DNA of 64,000 nucleotides from contig NZ_JAKGSD010000019.1 of NCBI RefSeq assembly GCF_021654135.1, positions 47,886 to 111,885 on the forward strand, given 5' to 3'. A program made the position numbers and the translations under genes. Below, in pieces: positions 52,197-61,178 of the stretch. The first letter of the stretch is position 1. Each line of letters opens with the position of its first letter. Origin of the DNA: Amycolatopsis tucumanensis (GTDB lineage Bacteria > Actinomycetota > Actinomycetes > Mycobacteriales > Pseudonocardiaceae). The notes under the pieces were generated by a model. That model saw only the letters and a list, made by a program, of their open reading frames with translations. It did no database searches and was not told the DNA's origin.

Positions 52197-53060
52197 TCAG
52201 CGGCTGCCAGGCCCGCCGGGGTTCCGTTGCACGACAACGCCGACGACGCCCGGCCCGGTGTGCGCGCCGATCACGGCACCCAGTTCCGACACCACGCAAC
52301 CCTCGACGACGGTCAGCCGCTCCTCGATGCGGTTCGCCAGTTCCACCGCCCGCTGCGGCGAAGCGAGGTGGTGCACCGCGACCTCGACCGGCTCTCCCCG
52401 CGCGGCCTCCTCCGCGAGCTCGACCAGGCGCGCGGTGGCGCGGTTCATCGTGCGCACCTTCTCCAGCGGCTGGATCCGGCCGTCGTCCAGGTGCAGCACC
52501 GGTTTCATGGCCAGCGCGGTGCCCAGCAGCGCCGCCGCCGCGCCGATCCGGCCGCCCCGCCGCAGGTACTCCAAGGTCTCGACCACGAACAGGGTCTCCG
52601 AGCAGTGCACCGCCGCCGTCGCGGCCGCTTCCACCTCGGCCGCCGACGCACCGGCCGACGCCGCCCGAGCCGCGTGCAACGCCGCGAACCCCAGCGCCAT
52701 GGCGGTTCCCCGCGAGTCGACGACCCGCACCAGGTCCGGCCCGACCTCCTGCGCGGCCAGCACCGCGGACTCCCAGGTCCCGGAGATCTCGCTGGACAGG
52801 TGGATCGACACGACCGAGTCAGCGCCCGCCTCCAGCGCTTCGCGGAAGGCCGCGGCGAACTCACCGGGCGTCGGGCGCGAGGTGGTCACGATCCGGCGCT
52901 GCCCCAGCGCCTCGGCGAGCGCCGCAGCCCCCACCTCGACACCGTCGAGCGCGGCGACCCCGTCGATCAGGACGTGCAGTGGGACGACGCGCAGGGCGTG
53001 GCGCTCGGCGAAGCCCTCGGGCAGATGGGCGGTGGAATCCGTGATGACGGCAACCGGCAC
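52197..53060 (-). CDS. DegV-family fatty-acid-binding protein
   Basis: This 287-residue protein has the DegV fold: ITDSTAHLPEG at the start, TSRPTPGEFAAAF and ISSEISGTW-type loops around the bound fatty acid, and the LDDGRIQPLEKVRT segment. Such proteins present fatty acids to acyl kinases. The GTG at 53060 lies 7 nt after TAGGCT, so it may be leaderless. M. tuberculosis Rv2417c holds the same place in the comEA-octT-gpgP order. Confidence 0.92.
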   Translation of the reverse strand: MPVAVITDSTAHLPEGFAERHALRVVPLHVLIDGVAALDGVEVGAAALAEALGQRRIVTTSRPTPGEFAAAFREALEAGADSVVSIHLSSEISGTWESAVLAAQEVGPDLVRVVDSRGTAMALGFAALHAARAASAGASAAEVEAAATAAVHCSETLFVVETLEYLRRGGRIGAAAALLGTALAMKPVLHLDDGRIQPLEKVRTMNRATARLVELAEEAARGEPVEVAVHHLASPQRAVELANRIEERLTVVEGCVVSELGAVIGAHTGPGVVGVVVQRNPGGPGSR

Positions 53061-53070
53061 GACGGTCAGC

Positions 53071-53805
53071 CTACGTGCCGTCGGGCGATTCGCCGGGGGC
53101 CAGGAGCGGACCGATCAGCGCGGCCATCGCCTTGCCCACGAGCGCGTGCCCCTCCCAGCCCCAGTGCATGCCGTCCGGGTTGCCGCGACCGCTCAGGACG
53201 TGCTCCCCCACGACCTCGGCCAGGTTCAGCAACGGCACGTCCACCCGCCGCGACCAGGCGGCGATGGCGGCCGCCGTCTCCTCCCGGCCGGTGTGCACGT
53301 TGCCGTAGGACGACGCGCGGTGGACGCTCGGCAGAACGGCCACGATCGGCAGCTCCGGCCGCAGGATGCGCAGCGCGTAGACCGCCCGGTCGAGGTAGTG
53401 CACGGTCAGCTTCGCGGGCAAGACCCGGGGACGGCCGCGCATCGCGACCGCCAGCCGCGGCTGGGCGGCCAGGTACGCCTTGCGGACGGCGCGGCGGAGC
53501 CCGGACGGCCGCAGGTACCGCAGGCCGCCGCGCAGGTAGGTCGGCAGCGGCGACGGCAGCGTGTCCATGCTCCCCACGGCCAGCACCACGACGTCGGCGT
53601 GCTTCAAATCGGCCCACACCCGGGGGTCGCCGATCATGGCCCACCACGCGTCGCGCGCCGTCCAGCCCGCGGACGCCACGAGCTCCGCGCTGCCGCCGAG
53701 AGCCGCGGCGGCGATGTTCGGCCACAGTCGCGGCTCGTCGGCCGCGCAGGGGCTCTCCGGGCCCTGGAAACTCAGCGAGTCCCCGAAGACCAGCAGCCTC
53801 GGCAT
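53071..53805 (-). CDS. SGNH hydrolase, OctT-like octanoyltransferase candidate
   Basis: This 244-residue SGNH/GDSL-fold protein has the nucleophile block LLVFGDSLSFQG near the N-terminus and the catalytic Asp-His pair in NPDGMHWGWEGH. M. tuberculosis Rv2418c, which sits beside gpgP in the same order, is reported to transfer octanoate during methylglucose lipopolysaccharide synthesis. This gene has the same neighbours, so the same role is likely but is inferred from context. ATG at 53805 overlaps nothing; the gap to gpgP is 1 bp. Confidence 0.82.
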   Translation of the reverse strand: MPRLLVFGDSLSFQGPESPCAADEPRLWPNIAAAALGGSAELVASAGWTARDAWWAMIGDPRVWADLKHADVVVLAVGSMDTLPSPLPTYLRGGLRYLRPSGLRRAVRKAYLAAQPRLAVAMRGRPRVLPAKLTVHYLDRAVYALRILRPELPIVAVLPSVHRASSYGNVHTGREETAAAIAAWSRRVDVPLLNLAEVVGEHVLSGRGNPDGMHWGWEGHALVGKAMAALIGPLLAPGESPDGT

Positions 53806-53806
53806 C

Positions 53807-54418
53807 TCAGCCGAGCATTCCGGCGTTGTAGGCGTGCAGCCGCCAGCGGCCGTCGCGCAGGCCCAGCTCGACCCAGTGGCAGTTGCCGATCCCACCGAGC
53901 TGCGGCCACGCCTCGACCGGCAGGGCCAGCAACTTGCCGGTGAGGGCCGTGATCAGGCCGCCGTGCGCGGCCAGCAGCACGGTCTCCCCCGGGTCGTCGC
54001 CGGCCAGCAGGTCGCTGACGACCTCGGAGGCGCGCTCGGCGACCTCGACGCGGGACTCGCCACCCGGGGGCGCCCAGGTGGCGTCCACGCGCCAGATGGC
54101 GCGGTCGCCGGGCCAGCCCTCGTCGACCTCGGCGCCGGTCAGCCCCTGCCACTCGCCGAGGTGGGTCTCCCGCAGGCGCTTGTCGATGCGCAGCGGCACC
54201 CCGATCGCCTCGGTGAGCACGGTCGCGGTGTCCATCGCCCGGTGCAGGTCGGACGAGATGACCAGGTCGGGCTCGAAGCGGGCGAGCGCGGGCGCGGCGA
54301 AGCGGGCCTGGTTCCAGCCCACCTCGGTGAGCGCCGAGTCCAGGTGGCCCTGCATGCGGCCGGCGGCGTTGTAGTCGGTCTCCCCGTGACGCCACAGCAC
54401 GAGGCGCCGGAAACTCAC
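53807..54418 (-). CDS. gpgP: Glucosyl-3-phosphoglycerate phosphatase-like histidine phosphatase
   Basis: This 203-residue enzyme has the phosphoglycerate-mutase-like RHGE motif near residues 11-14 (LWRHGETDYN), the second-half LRETHLGEWQGL and the catalytic His in LAAHGG. In mycobacteria GpgP (Rv2419c) removes the phosphate from glucosyl-3-phosphoglycerate in the first step of methylglucose lipopolysaccharide synthesis. The GTG at 54418 overlaps the rsfS stop (GTGA). The operon position between rsfS and the OctT-like gene supports that role over a general phosphatase. Confidence 0.87.
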   Translation of the reverse strand: MSFRRLVLWRHGETDYNAAGRMQGHLDSALTEVGWNQARFAAPALARFEPDLVISSDLHRAMDTATVLTEAIGVPLRIDKRLRETHLGEWQGLTGAEVDEGWPGDRAIWRVDATWAPPGGESRVEVAERASEVVSDLLAGDDPGETVLLAAHGGLITALTGKLLALPVEAWPQLGGIGNCHWVELGLRDGRWRLHAYNAGMLG

Positions 54419-54804
54419 GAGGCGTCCCCGGCGTCGACGGCCTCGGCGAGCCCGTCGACCTCGATGCGGGGGCAGTCCTTCCACAGCCGCTCGATGCCGT
54501 AGAACGAGCGCTCCTCGTCGTGCTGGACGTGCACCACGACGTCGACGAAGTCGAGCAGGACCCAGCGGCCCTCGCGCGCGCCCTCGCGGCGGACCGGCTT
54601 GTGCCCGGCCTCCCGCAGCTTCTCCTCGACGTTGTCCACGATGGCCCCCACCTGGCGCTCGTTGGGCGCCGAGGCGATGACGAACACGTCGGTGATGACG
54701 AGCTGCTCGGAGACGTCCAGCACCACCACGTCGGTGGCCTTCTTGTCCGCGGCGGCGTGCGCCGCCACGGTCGCGATGTCACGTGCCTGGGACGTCGCTG
54801 CCAC
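54415..54804 (-). CDS. rsfS: Ribosome silencing factor RsfS
   Basis: This 129-residue protein binds uL14 and blocks subunit joining during starvation. It shows ATDVVVLDVSEQLVITDVFVIASAPNERQV and the end WVLLDFVDVVVHVQHDEERSFYGIERLW, both diagnostic. GTG start at 54804. It is co-transcribed after nadD; 73 bp lie between. Confidence 0.95.
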   Translation of the reverse strand: MAATSQARDIATVAAHAAADKKATDVVVLDVSEQLVITDVFVIASAPNERQVGAIVDNVEEKLREAGHKPVRREGAREGRWVLLDFVDVVVHVQHDEERSFYGIERLWKDCPRIEVDGLAEAVDAGDAS

Positions 54805-54877
54805 TCCTGTGCTCCCTCATCCTGAGACCGTCGGTCCACCGAGGGTACCTGCCGCCGTCCGCGGGCCCAGCGGCGTG

Positions 54878-55471
54878 TCAGGCAGGCTTGCGGTACAACC
54901 CGCGCTTGTCGATGTACCGGACGACGCCGTCGGGCACCAGGTACCAGATCGGTTCGCCGTGCTCGACGCGTTCGCGGCAGCCGGTCGAGGAGATGGCCAT
55001 CGCGGTCACCTCGACCAGGCTCACCTTGCCGCTGGGCAGGTGGTGGTCGTTGAGCTTGTACCCGGGCCTGGTGACGCCGATGAAGTGCGCGAGGGTGAAC
55101 AGCTCGTCGGCGTTGTGCCAGGTCAGGATCTGTTCCAGCGCGTCGGCGCCGGTGATGAAGAAGAGCTCGTCCTCGGGGTACTCGGCCTTGAGGTCACGCA
55201 GGGTGTCGACGGTGTAGGTCTCGCCGCCGCGGTCGATGTCCACCCGGCTCACCGAGAAGACCGGGTTGGAGGCGGTGGCGATGACGGTCATGAGGTAGCG
55301 GTCCTCGGCCCTGGTGACCTGCCTGCCGGACTTCTGCCACGGCTGGCCGGTCGGCACGAAGATCACTTCGTCGAGGTCGAACCGGGACTGCACCTCACTG
55401 GCCGCGACGAGGTGGCCGTGGTGGACGGGGTCGAACGTGCCGCCCATGACCCCGATTCGGCGTGGTGACAT
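54878..55471 (-). CDS. nadD: Nicotinate-nucleotide adenylyltransferase
   Basis: This 197-residue enzyme makes deamido-NAD from nicotinate mononucleotide and ATP. The nucleotidyltransferase motif GGTFDPVHHGH is near residues 9-19, and AISSTGCRERV matches the C-terminal ISSTxxR motif. The ATG at 55471 lies 6 nt after TACGAT on the minus strand and looks leaderless. First gene of the nadD-rsfS-gpgP-octT operon. Confidence 0.95.
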   Translation of the reverse strand: MSPRRIGVMGGTFDPVHHGHLVAASEVQSRFDLDEVIFVPTGQPWQKSGRQVTRAEDRYLMTVIATASNPVFSVSRVDIDRGGETYTVDTLRDLKAEYPEDELFFITGADALEQILTWHNADELFTLAHFIGVTRPGYKLNDHHLPSGKVSLVEVTAMAISSTGCRERVEHGEPIWYLVPDGVVRYIDKRGLYRKPA

Positions 55472-55477
55472 GAACGG

Positions 55478-55483
55478 ATCGTA
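55478..55483 (-). promoter_or_regulatory. -10 hexamer, leaderless promoter of nadD
   Basis: On the minus strand TACGAT is 6 nt before the nadD ATG at 55471. Confidence 0.6.
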
Positions 55484-55735
55484 GAAGCGCGAGTGCGCGG
55501 GTACTGCCCCGCTCCCCGGTAACAGCACCCGCGCACTTCGCTCCGCCGGGGGTTCGAGGGGAACCTCCGGAGGCGCCGGCGAACCCGCAAGTGAACCCCG
55601 ACAGCTAGGAGACTCGGCCGTTCGGGTGTCCTGATGCGGACATTCGCTGTGTCTTGCGTCACATTACTCGACGACTGGTCCACTCGTGCGGTACTCGGCT
55701 CGGTTTCGTCGCAGCCTTCGGGTAGACGTTGATCC

Positions 55736-57841
55736 GTGGACCTTCACCTCCTGCGCGAACGCGCCGAAACGCTGCTCCGGGCACTGGCCGGGGACGGCGC
55801 GACCCTGCGCGACGACCAGTGGACAGCCATCGAGGCACTGGTCGCCCACCACCGGCGCGCCCTCGTCGTGCAGCGCACCGGCTGGGGCAAGTCGGCCGTG
55901 TACTTCCTGGCCACCGCCCTGCTCCGCGAGCGAGGAGCGGGTCCGACGGTCATCATCTCGCCGCTGCTGGCGTTGATGCGCAACCAGATCGCGGCGGCCG
56001 GGCGGGCAGGCATCCACGCGGCGACGATGAACTCGGCCAACCAGCAGGAGTGGGACGACGTGCAGGCGCGCATCGCCGCCGGCGAGATCGACGTGCTCCT
56101 GGTGAGCCCGGAGCGGCTGAACAACCCCGACTTCCGCGACACGGTGCTGCCCAAGCTGACCACCACGGCCGGGCTGCTCGTCGTCGACGAGGCCCACTGC
56201 ATCTCCGACTGGGGTCACGACTTCCGGCCGGACTACCGCCGCCTGCGCACGCTGCTGGCGGGGCTGCCTGAGGACGTGCCCGTGCTGGCGACCACGGCCA
56301 CCGCCAACGACCGGGTGGTCACCGACGTCGCCGAACAGCTCGGGCTCGGTCAGGGCGGTGACACCCTGGTGCTGCGCGGCCCGCTCGACCGGGAGAGCCT
56401 GCACCTGTCGGTCGCGAAGCTGCCCACCCCGCAGGCGCGGCTCGCGTGGCTGGCGGACCGGCTCGGCGAGCTGCCGGGGTCCGGGATCATCTACACGCTC
56501 ACCGTCGCCGCCGCGCACGACATCGCCGAGATGTTGCGGGAGCGCGGGTTCCCGGTCACGGCGTACACGGGTAAGACCGAGCCGGCCGATCGCGAGGCTG
56601 CCGAGGACGACCTGCTCGCCAACCGGGTCAAGGCGCTCGTGGCGACGTCCGCCCTGGGCATGGGCTTCGACAAGCCCGACCTCGGTTTCGTCGTCCACGT
56701 CGGGGCGCCGTCCTCGCCGATCGCCTACTACCAGCAGGTCGGCCGTGCCGGCCGTGGCGTGCGCCGGGCCGAGGTGATCCTCCTGCCGGGCGCGGAGGAC
56801 GCCGAGATCTGGCGGTACTTCTCGTCTCTCGCGTTCCCGGACGAGCAGCGCGTCAACCAGGTGCTGAACGCGCTCGCCTACGCCGACCGGCCACTGTCGA
56901 CGGTGGCGCTCGAGCCGATGGTCGAACTGTCCCGGTCGCGGCTGGAGATGGTGCTGAAGGTGCTCGACGTGGACGGCGCGGTGCGGCGCGTCAAGGGCGG
57001 CTGGGAGGCGACGGGGCAGGACTGGCACTACGAGCGCGAACGGTACGAGCGTGTCGCCGAAGCGCGGCGGGCGGAACAGCAGGCGATGCTGGAGTACCAG
57101 GCCACCACTTCGTGCCGGATGGAGTTCCTGCGCCGTCAGCTCGACGACCCATACGCCGAGCCGTGCGGCCGGTGTGACAACTGCACGGGCGAGCATCGGG
57201 ACGTCACCGTTTCGGCGGAGGCGGTCGAAAAGACCGACGAGCGGCTCCGGCGGCCCGGGGTCGAGGTGAGCCCGCGTCGCCAGTGGCCGACGGGCATGGC
57301 ATCGCTCGACGTGCCGCTGTCCGGGCGGATCGGGAAGGGCGAGCTGGCCGAGCCGGGACGCACACTCGGACGGCTGACGGACGTCGGATGGGGCGGGCCG
57401 TTGCGCGAGCTGGTCGGCGAGCGGGCCGCCGACGGCGAGGTGCCGGACCGCATTTTCCAGGCCTGCGTTCAGGTTCTGGCGTCCTGGCGGTGGGAGCAGA
57501 GGCCGGTGGCCGTGGTGGCGATGCCCTCCGCGACCCGGCCGCGCCTGGTACACGACCTGGCGAGCCGACTGGCGCAGATCGGACGACTGCGTTTCCTCGG
57601 CGCACTGGAGAGCCGGGGCGGGCGTCCACGCCGGGCGAACAGCGCGCAGCGGGTCGCGGACCTGTGGCAAACGCTTGCGGTGCCGAGTGCACTGGCCGCG
57701 GAATTGTCCGGGGTGGATGGTCCCGTGTTGCTTGTGGACGATCTCGTGGACACCGGCTGGAGCATGACGCTGGCCACCCGGCTCCTACGGCAGGGCGGGG
57801 CGCCTGCGGTGCTGCCGTTCGCACTGGCGAGCACGAACTGA
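55736..57841 (+). CDS. RecQ-family ATP-dependent DNA helicase with C-terminal phosphoribosyltransferase domain
   Basis: This 701-residue protein has a RecQ-like SF2 helicase core: Walker A GWGKSAVYF, DEAH box VVDEAHCISDWGHDFRPDY, helicase motif GRAGRGVRRAE. A zinc-binding region has CGRCDNC. The last about 130 residues form a separate domain ending in VLLVDDLVDTGWSM, the PRPP-binding loop of a type I phosphoribosyltransferase. The HRDC domain of classical RecQ is missing. GTG start at 55736, divergent from nadD. How the two activities cooperate is unknown. Confidence 0.88.
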   Translation: MDLHLLRERAETLLRALAGDGATLRDDQWTAIEALVAHHRRALVVQRTGWGKSAVYFLATALLRERGAGPTVIISPLLALMRNQIAAAGRAGIHAATMNSANQQEWDDVQARIAAGEIDVLLVSPERLNNPDFRDTVLPKLTTTAGLLVVDEAHCISDWGHDFRPDYRRLRTLLAGLPEDVPVLATTATANDRVVTDVAEQLGLGQGGDTLVLRGPLDRESLHLSVAKLPTPQARLAWLADRLGELPGSGIIYTLTVAAAHDIAEMLRERGFPVTAYTGKTEPADREAAEDDLLANRVKALVATSALGMGFDKPDLGFVVHVGAPSSPIAYYQQVGRAGRGVRRAEVILLPGAEDAEIWRYFSSLAFPDEQRVNQVLNALAYADRPLSTVALEPMVELSRSRLEMVLKVLDVDGAVRRVKGGWEATGQDWHYERERYERVAEARRAEQQAMLEYQATTSCRMEFLRRQLDDPYAEPCGRCDNCTGEHRDVTVSAEAVEKTDERLRRPGVEVSPRRQWPTGMASLDVPLSGRIGKGELAEPGRTLGRLTDVGWGGPLRELVGERAADGEVPDRIFQACVQVLASWRWEQRPVAVVAMPSATRPRLVHDLASRLAQIGRLRFLGALESRGGRPRRANSAQRVADLWQTLAVPSALAAELSGVDGPVLLVDDLVDTGWSMTLATRLLRQGGAPAVLPFALASTN

Positions 57842-58353
57842 AGGGAGGGGATTGACGGGGGACTCTTGATCGAGACGCCCAGCCTTCGGGGCCAAGGCGG
57901 CTTCGCAACCGATTGACCGCCAACGTCTACCCGACAACGAGCTGAGCACGGCACGTCGCCCAACCACAGCCTCACAGGCGGTTGCGTTGGCCGGGCCGGG
58001 GCCGCACGGTGCACGCCACCGGTGCTGGCTGGCCAGACCAGTTGCCCCGACAACCTGCCTCGCCCGGCGGCACGACCGGCCCGGCGGCACGGCCCGTGCG
58101 GAGGCACGGCTCGCCGGGGTGCCCGGCTCGCCCCGGCGCGGCTCGCCCGGCGGCACACCGCTCGGCGGCACACCGGCTCGGCGGCACCGCCCGTGCGGAG
58201 GGACGGCTCGCCCGGGCGCACGGCTCGCTTGGCGGCTCGGCCCACCGGGCGCCCCCGGCTGGCGAGGCGGTACGGCTCGCTCGGCAGCACTTCGGGCAGG
58301 ACGGCCCTACAGGGCAAGCGGCAAGACTCGCCCGTCGCACGGTTGGCCCAGTC
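57842..58353. other. Low-complexity GC-rich intergenic stretch
   Basis: First part of a 940-bp gap between recQ and the MHS transporter. From about 58020 it holds many irregular copies of CGGCGGCACGGCTCGCC-like words with no constant period. All six frames are open in places as a result of base composition. No gene supported. Confidence 0.55.
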
Positions 58354-58598
58354 GCCCTGCGAGCCGGACGGCCTGCCGGCCAAGCGACAAGCTCGCCGCC
58401 AGGCCTCGCGGGCCGAGCGGCGTCCGGGGCAAGCGGCGGGGCTCGCCCGGGCCTCGCTGGCCGGACCGCCTGCACGGCACGCGGCAAAGCCCGCCCCGAG
58501 GCCTCGCGGGCCAAGCAGCCTGCGGGGCAGACGGCGCAACTCGCGCGACGGCCATGGGCCGAGCGGCCAGCACGGCAAGCGGCGGGGCTCGGCCTGGC
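58354..58598. repeat. Five tandem units of about 49 bp
   Basis: Units begin at 58354, 58403, 58451, 58501 and 58550 and share GCCTCGCGGGCCGAGCGGCC, a central GGGGCAAGCGGC and CTCGCC ends. Lengths are 48-50 bp. They continue the GC-rich stretch and stop about 180 bp before the transporter ATG. Possible role in DNA structure or mRNA leader is unknown. Confidence 0.75.
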
Positions 58599-58782
58599 GG
58601 GGGCCGCCGGGGGGCCGCGCGTGGGGCGCGGCGGTGTGGGGTGCATCGGCCACGTGGGTGTCACTTTGACCCGCCCCGGGGAGAAAAGCACAGGTCAGCA
58701 CGTTTCCGGCAGAAAAGAATCTTTCGGTCCCGGCCGAGGTGTGGCATTGTCCGACCCCATCGGGTGAACGTGGAGGTGCGCC

Positions 58783-60072
58783 ATGGTCGAGTCGAAGGTG
58801 GGCACAGAAGTCCGGCACCGGCTGCCCGTCCGGAAGTTGTTCGCGGCCAGCGTCGGCAACGCGCTGGAGTGGTTCGACTGGACGATCTACGCGACGTTCA
58901 GCATCTACTTCGCCACCGCGTTCTTCCCCGCGGGCAACGATCTGCTCGCCCAGATCAACACGTTCGCCACCTACGCGCTCGCCTTCTTCTTCCGGCCCCT
59001 CGGCGGCCTGCTGCTCGGCCGGTTCGCCGACGTGCGCGGCCGCAAGCCGGCCATGATTCTCACCATCACGCTCATGGCGGGCGGCTCCATCGTCATCGCG
59101 ATCCTGCCCACCTTCCAGCAGGTCGGCTGGCTCGCACCAATCCTGCTGCTCCTCGCGCGCATCGCGCAGGGGCTTTCTCTCGGGGGCGAAGTGTCCAACG
59201 CCTCCGCCTACCTCGGTGAGATCGCCCCGCCGAAGTGGCGTGGGCGCTACTCGTCCTTCTTCTACATCTCCACCGGCTCCGCGGTGCTGCTCGCGTCCGT
59301 GCTCGGGTTCGTCCTCGCCCGCACCATGGACAAGGCCGCCATGAGCTCCTACGGCTGGCGCATCCCGTTCCTGCTCGGCGGCGTCCTCGGCATCGTCGGG
59401 CTGTGGCTGCGCCGCAGCCTCTCCGAGACCGAACAGTTCGAGCAGAACAAGGGCCGCGCGCAACGCGTCCGCCGCCCCCTGCTGACCACCCTGCGCGAAC
59501 ACCCCAAGGCCGTCGGCCAGCTCGTCGGCATCACGATGCTCTCGACGCTGTGCTACTACACGTTCTTCAGCGCCCTCACTCCGTTCGCGGTGAAGACCCG
59601 CCACGCCAACGACGTCGACGTCTTCCTCGCGCTGTCCATCGGCACCGCGCTGTTCGTCGCGCTCCAGTACCCCTACGGCGCGCTCTCCGACCGCATCGGG
59701 CGCAAACCCCAGCTGTTCGCCTGGTCCGCGGCCACCGCGATCCTCATCGTGCCGCTGTCCACACTGGTCAAACCCGGCCTCGGCAACCTGCTCGTCGTCT
59801 TCTGCGTCGGCCTCGGGCTCTACGCCGCCCTGTCCAGCCTCGCGCCCGCGATCATGAGCGAACTGTTCCCCACCGAACTGCGCGGCCTCGGCATCGGCGC
59901 CTGGTACAACCTCACTGTCGCCGTGTTCGGCGGCACCGCGCCGCTGGTCATCAGCGCGCTCTCCGCCGCCGGGGCGTCGATCCTGTTCTTCTGGTACGTC
60001 GCGGCGGGCGCGGTGATCGCATTCCTCGTGCTGCTCACCCTCCCCGAAACGAAGGGCACGGAACTGCGTTAA
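58783..60072 (+). CDS. MFS transporter, metabolite:proton symporter (MHS) family
   Basis: This 429-residue transporter has twelve hydrophobic segments, with the MHS signature NALEWFDWTIYATFSIYFA near residue 28 and GRFADVRGRKPAM, the loop 2-3 motif. The family includes proline/betaine and alpha-ketoglutarate permeases. ATG follows GGAGG. The stop overlaps the convergent proB stop by 4 bp. Substrate unknown; a link with the adjacent proline gene is only positional. Confidence 0.92.
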   Translation: MVESKVGTEVRHRLPVRKLFAASVGNALEWFDWTIYATFSIYFATAFFPAGNDLLAQINTFATYALAFFFRPLGGLLLGRFADVRGRKPAMILTITLMAGGSIVIAILPTFQQVGWLAPILLLLARIAQGLSLGGEVSNASAYLGEIAPPKWRGRYSSFFYISTGSAVLLASVLGFVLARTMDKAAMSSYGWRIPFLLGGVLGIVGLWLRRSLSETEQFEQNKGRAQRVRRPLLTTLREHPKAVGQLVGITMLSTLCYYTFFSALTPFAVKTRHANDVDVFLALSIGTALFVALQYPYGALSDRIGRKPQLFAWSAATAILIVPLSTLVKPGLGNLLVVFCVGLGLYAALSSLAPAIMSELFPTELRGLGIGAWYNLTVAVFGGTAPLVISALSAAGASILFFWYVAAGAVIAFLVLLTLPETKGTELR

Positions 60073-61178
60073 CGGCGGAACGGCACCAGATCGTCGGCGT
60101 GCACGACCTCCCGGCGCTGCTCCTCCGGCAGCTCGTGGCTGGACCGGCCGATCAGCTCGGGCAACTCCCCCGCGTCGAACGCCACCACACCACGCGCCAC
60201 CACACGCTGCGCCGGGTCGACCAGCTCCACCACGTCACCCGCCTCGAAATCACCGTCCACACCGGTGATCCCCGCGGCCAGCAACGACCGACGCCGGCGC
60301 ACGACCGCGGCCACCGCACCGTCGTCGAGGTGCAGGCGCCCCCGCGTCCCCGCCGCGTAGCCGAGCCAGAACCGGCGCGCGGACAGCCGGCTGTCGGCCG
60401 CTCGGAAAGCGGTCCCGACCTCGGCCGTGGACAACGCCCGCGAAGCATCGGACGCCGCGGCCAGCAGTACCGGGATCCCCGCCGACGCGGCCGTGCGCGC
60501 GGCGGCCAGCTTGGACACCATCCCGCCCGTACCGAGCCCCGAGCTGGACATGCCGACGGCGATGCCCTCCAGATCCGCCGGGCCGGTCACCTCGGCGATG
60601 CGCCGCGTCGAACCCGATCGCGGATCCCCGTCGTACAGACCGTCCACATCGGACAACAGCACCAGGGCGTCCGCGCCGATCAGGTGCGCCACCAGCGCCG
60701 CCAGGCGGTCGTTGTCGCCGAACTTGATCTCCTCGGTGGCCACCGTGTCGTTCTCGTTGACCACCGGCACCGCGCCCAGCGCCAGCAGGCGCGAGAACGT
60801 CCGCTGCGCGTTGCGGTAGTGCGCGCGGCGCACCACGTCGTCGGACGTGAGCAGCACCTGGCCCACCGTCAGCGCGTACCGGCCGAACGACTCGGCGTAA
60901 GCGTGCGCGAGCTGCAACTGGCCGACACTCGCCGCGGCCTGCTGGGTCGCGAGGTCCCGCGGCCGCTTGCCGAGCGCGAGCGGCGCCAGCCCGGCGCCGA
61001 TCGCACCCGAGGACACCAGCACGATCTGGCTGCCCTGCGCGATCCGCGCCGCGATGGCGTCGACCAGCGCGTTCAGCCGCGTCACGTCGAGCCCGTCACC
61101 AGCGGTGGTCAGCGCCGACGAGCCGACCTTGACGACCAGCCGTTCCGCCGCCGCGACGGCTTTGCGGGCCACGCTCAT
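60069..61178 (-). CDS. proB: Glutamate 5-kinase
   Basis: This 369-residue enzyme phosphorylates glutamate at the first step of proline synthesis. It has an N-terminal amino-acid-kinase domain (VVKVGSSALT, VSSGAIGAGLAPL, NENDTVATEEIKFGDND) and a C-terminal PUA domain from about residue 275. The ATG overlaps the obg stop (ATGA). proA is not in the window. Confidence 0.96.
   Translation of the reverse strand: MSVARKAVAAAERLVVKVGSSALTTAGDGLDVTRLNALVDAIAARIAQGSQIVLVSSGAIGAGLAPLALGKRPRDLATQQAAASVGQLQLAHAYAESFGRYALTVGQVLLTSDDVVRRAHYRNAQRTFSRLLALGAVPVVNENDTVATEEIKFGDNDRLAALVAHLIGADALVLLSDVDGLYDGDPRSGSTRRIAEVTGPADLEGIAVGMSSSGLGTGGMVSKLAAARTAASAGIPVLLAAASDASRALSTAEVGTAFRAADSRLSARRFWLGYAAGTRGRLHLDDGAVAAVVRRRRSLLAAGITGVDGDFEAGDVVELVDPAQRVVARGVVAFDAGELPELIGRSSHELPEEQRREVVHADDLVPFRR

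Noticed and set aside
57469..59604. 711-residue frame antisense to recQ and the transporter
   Set aside because: Covers the low-complexity gap and two real genes in reverse; no domain.
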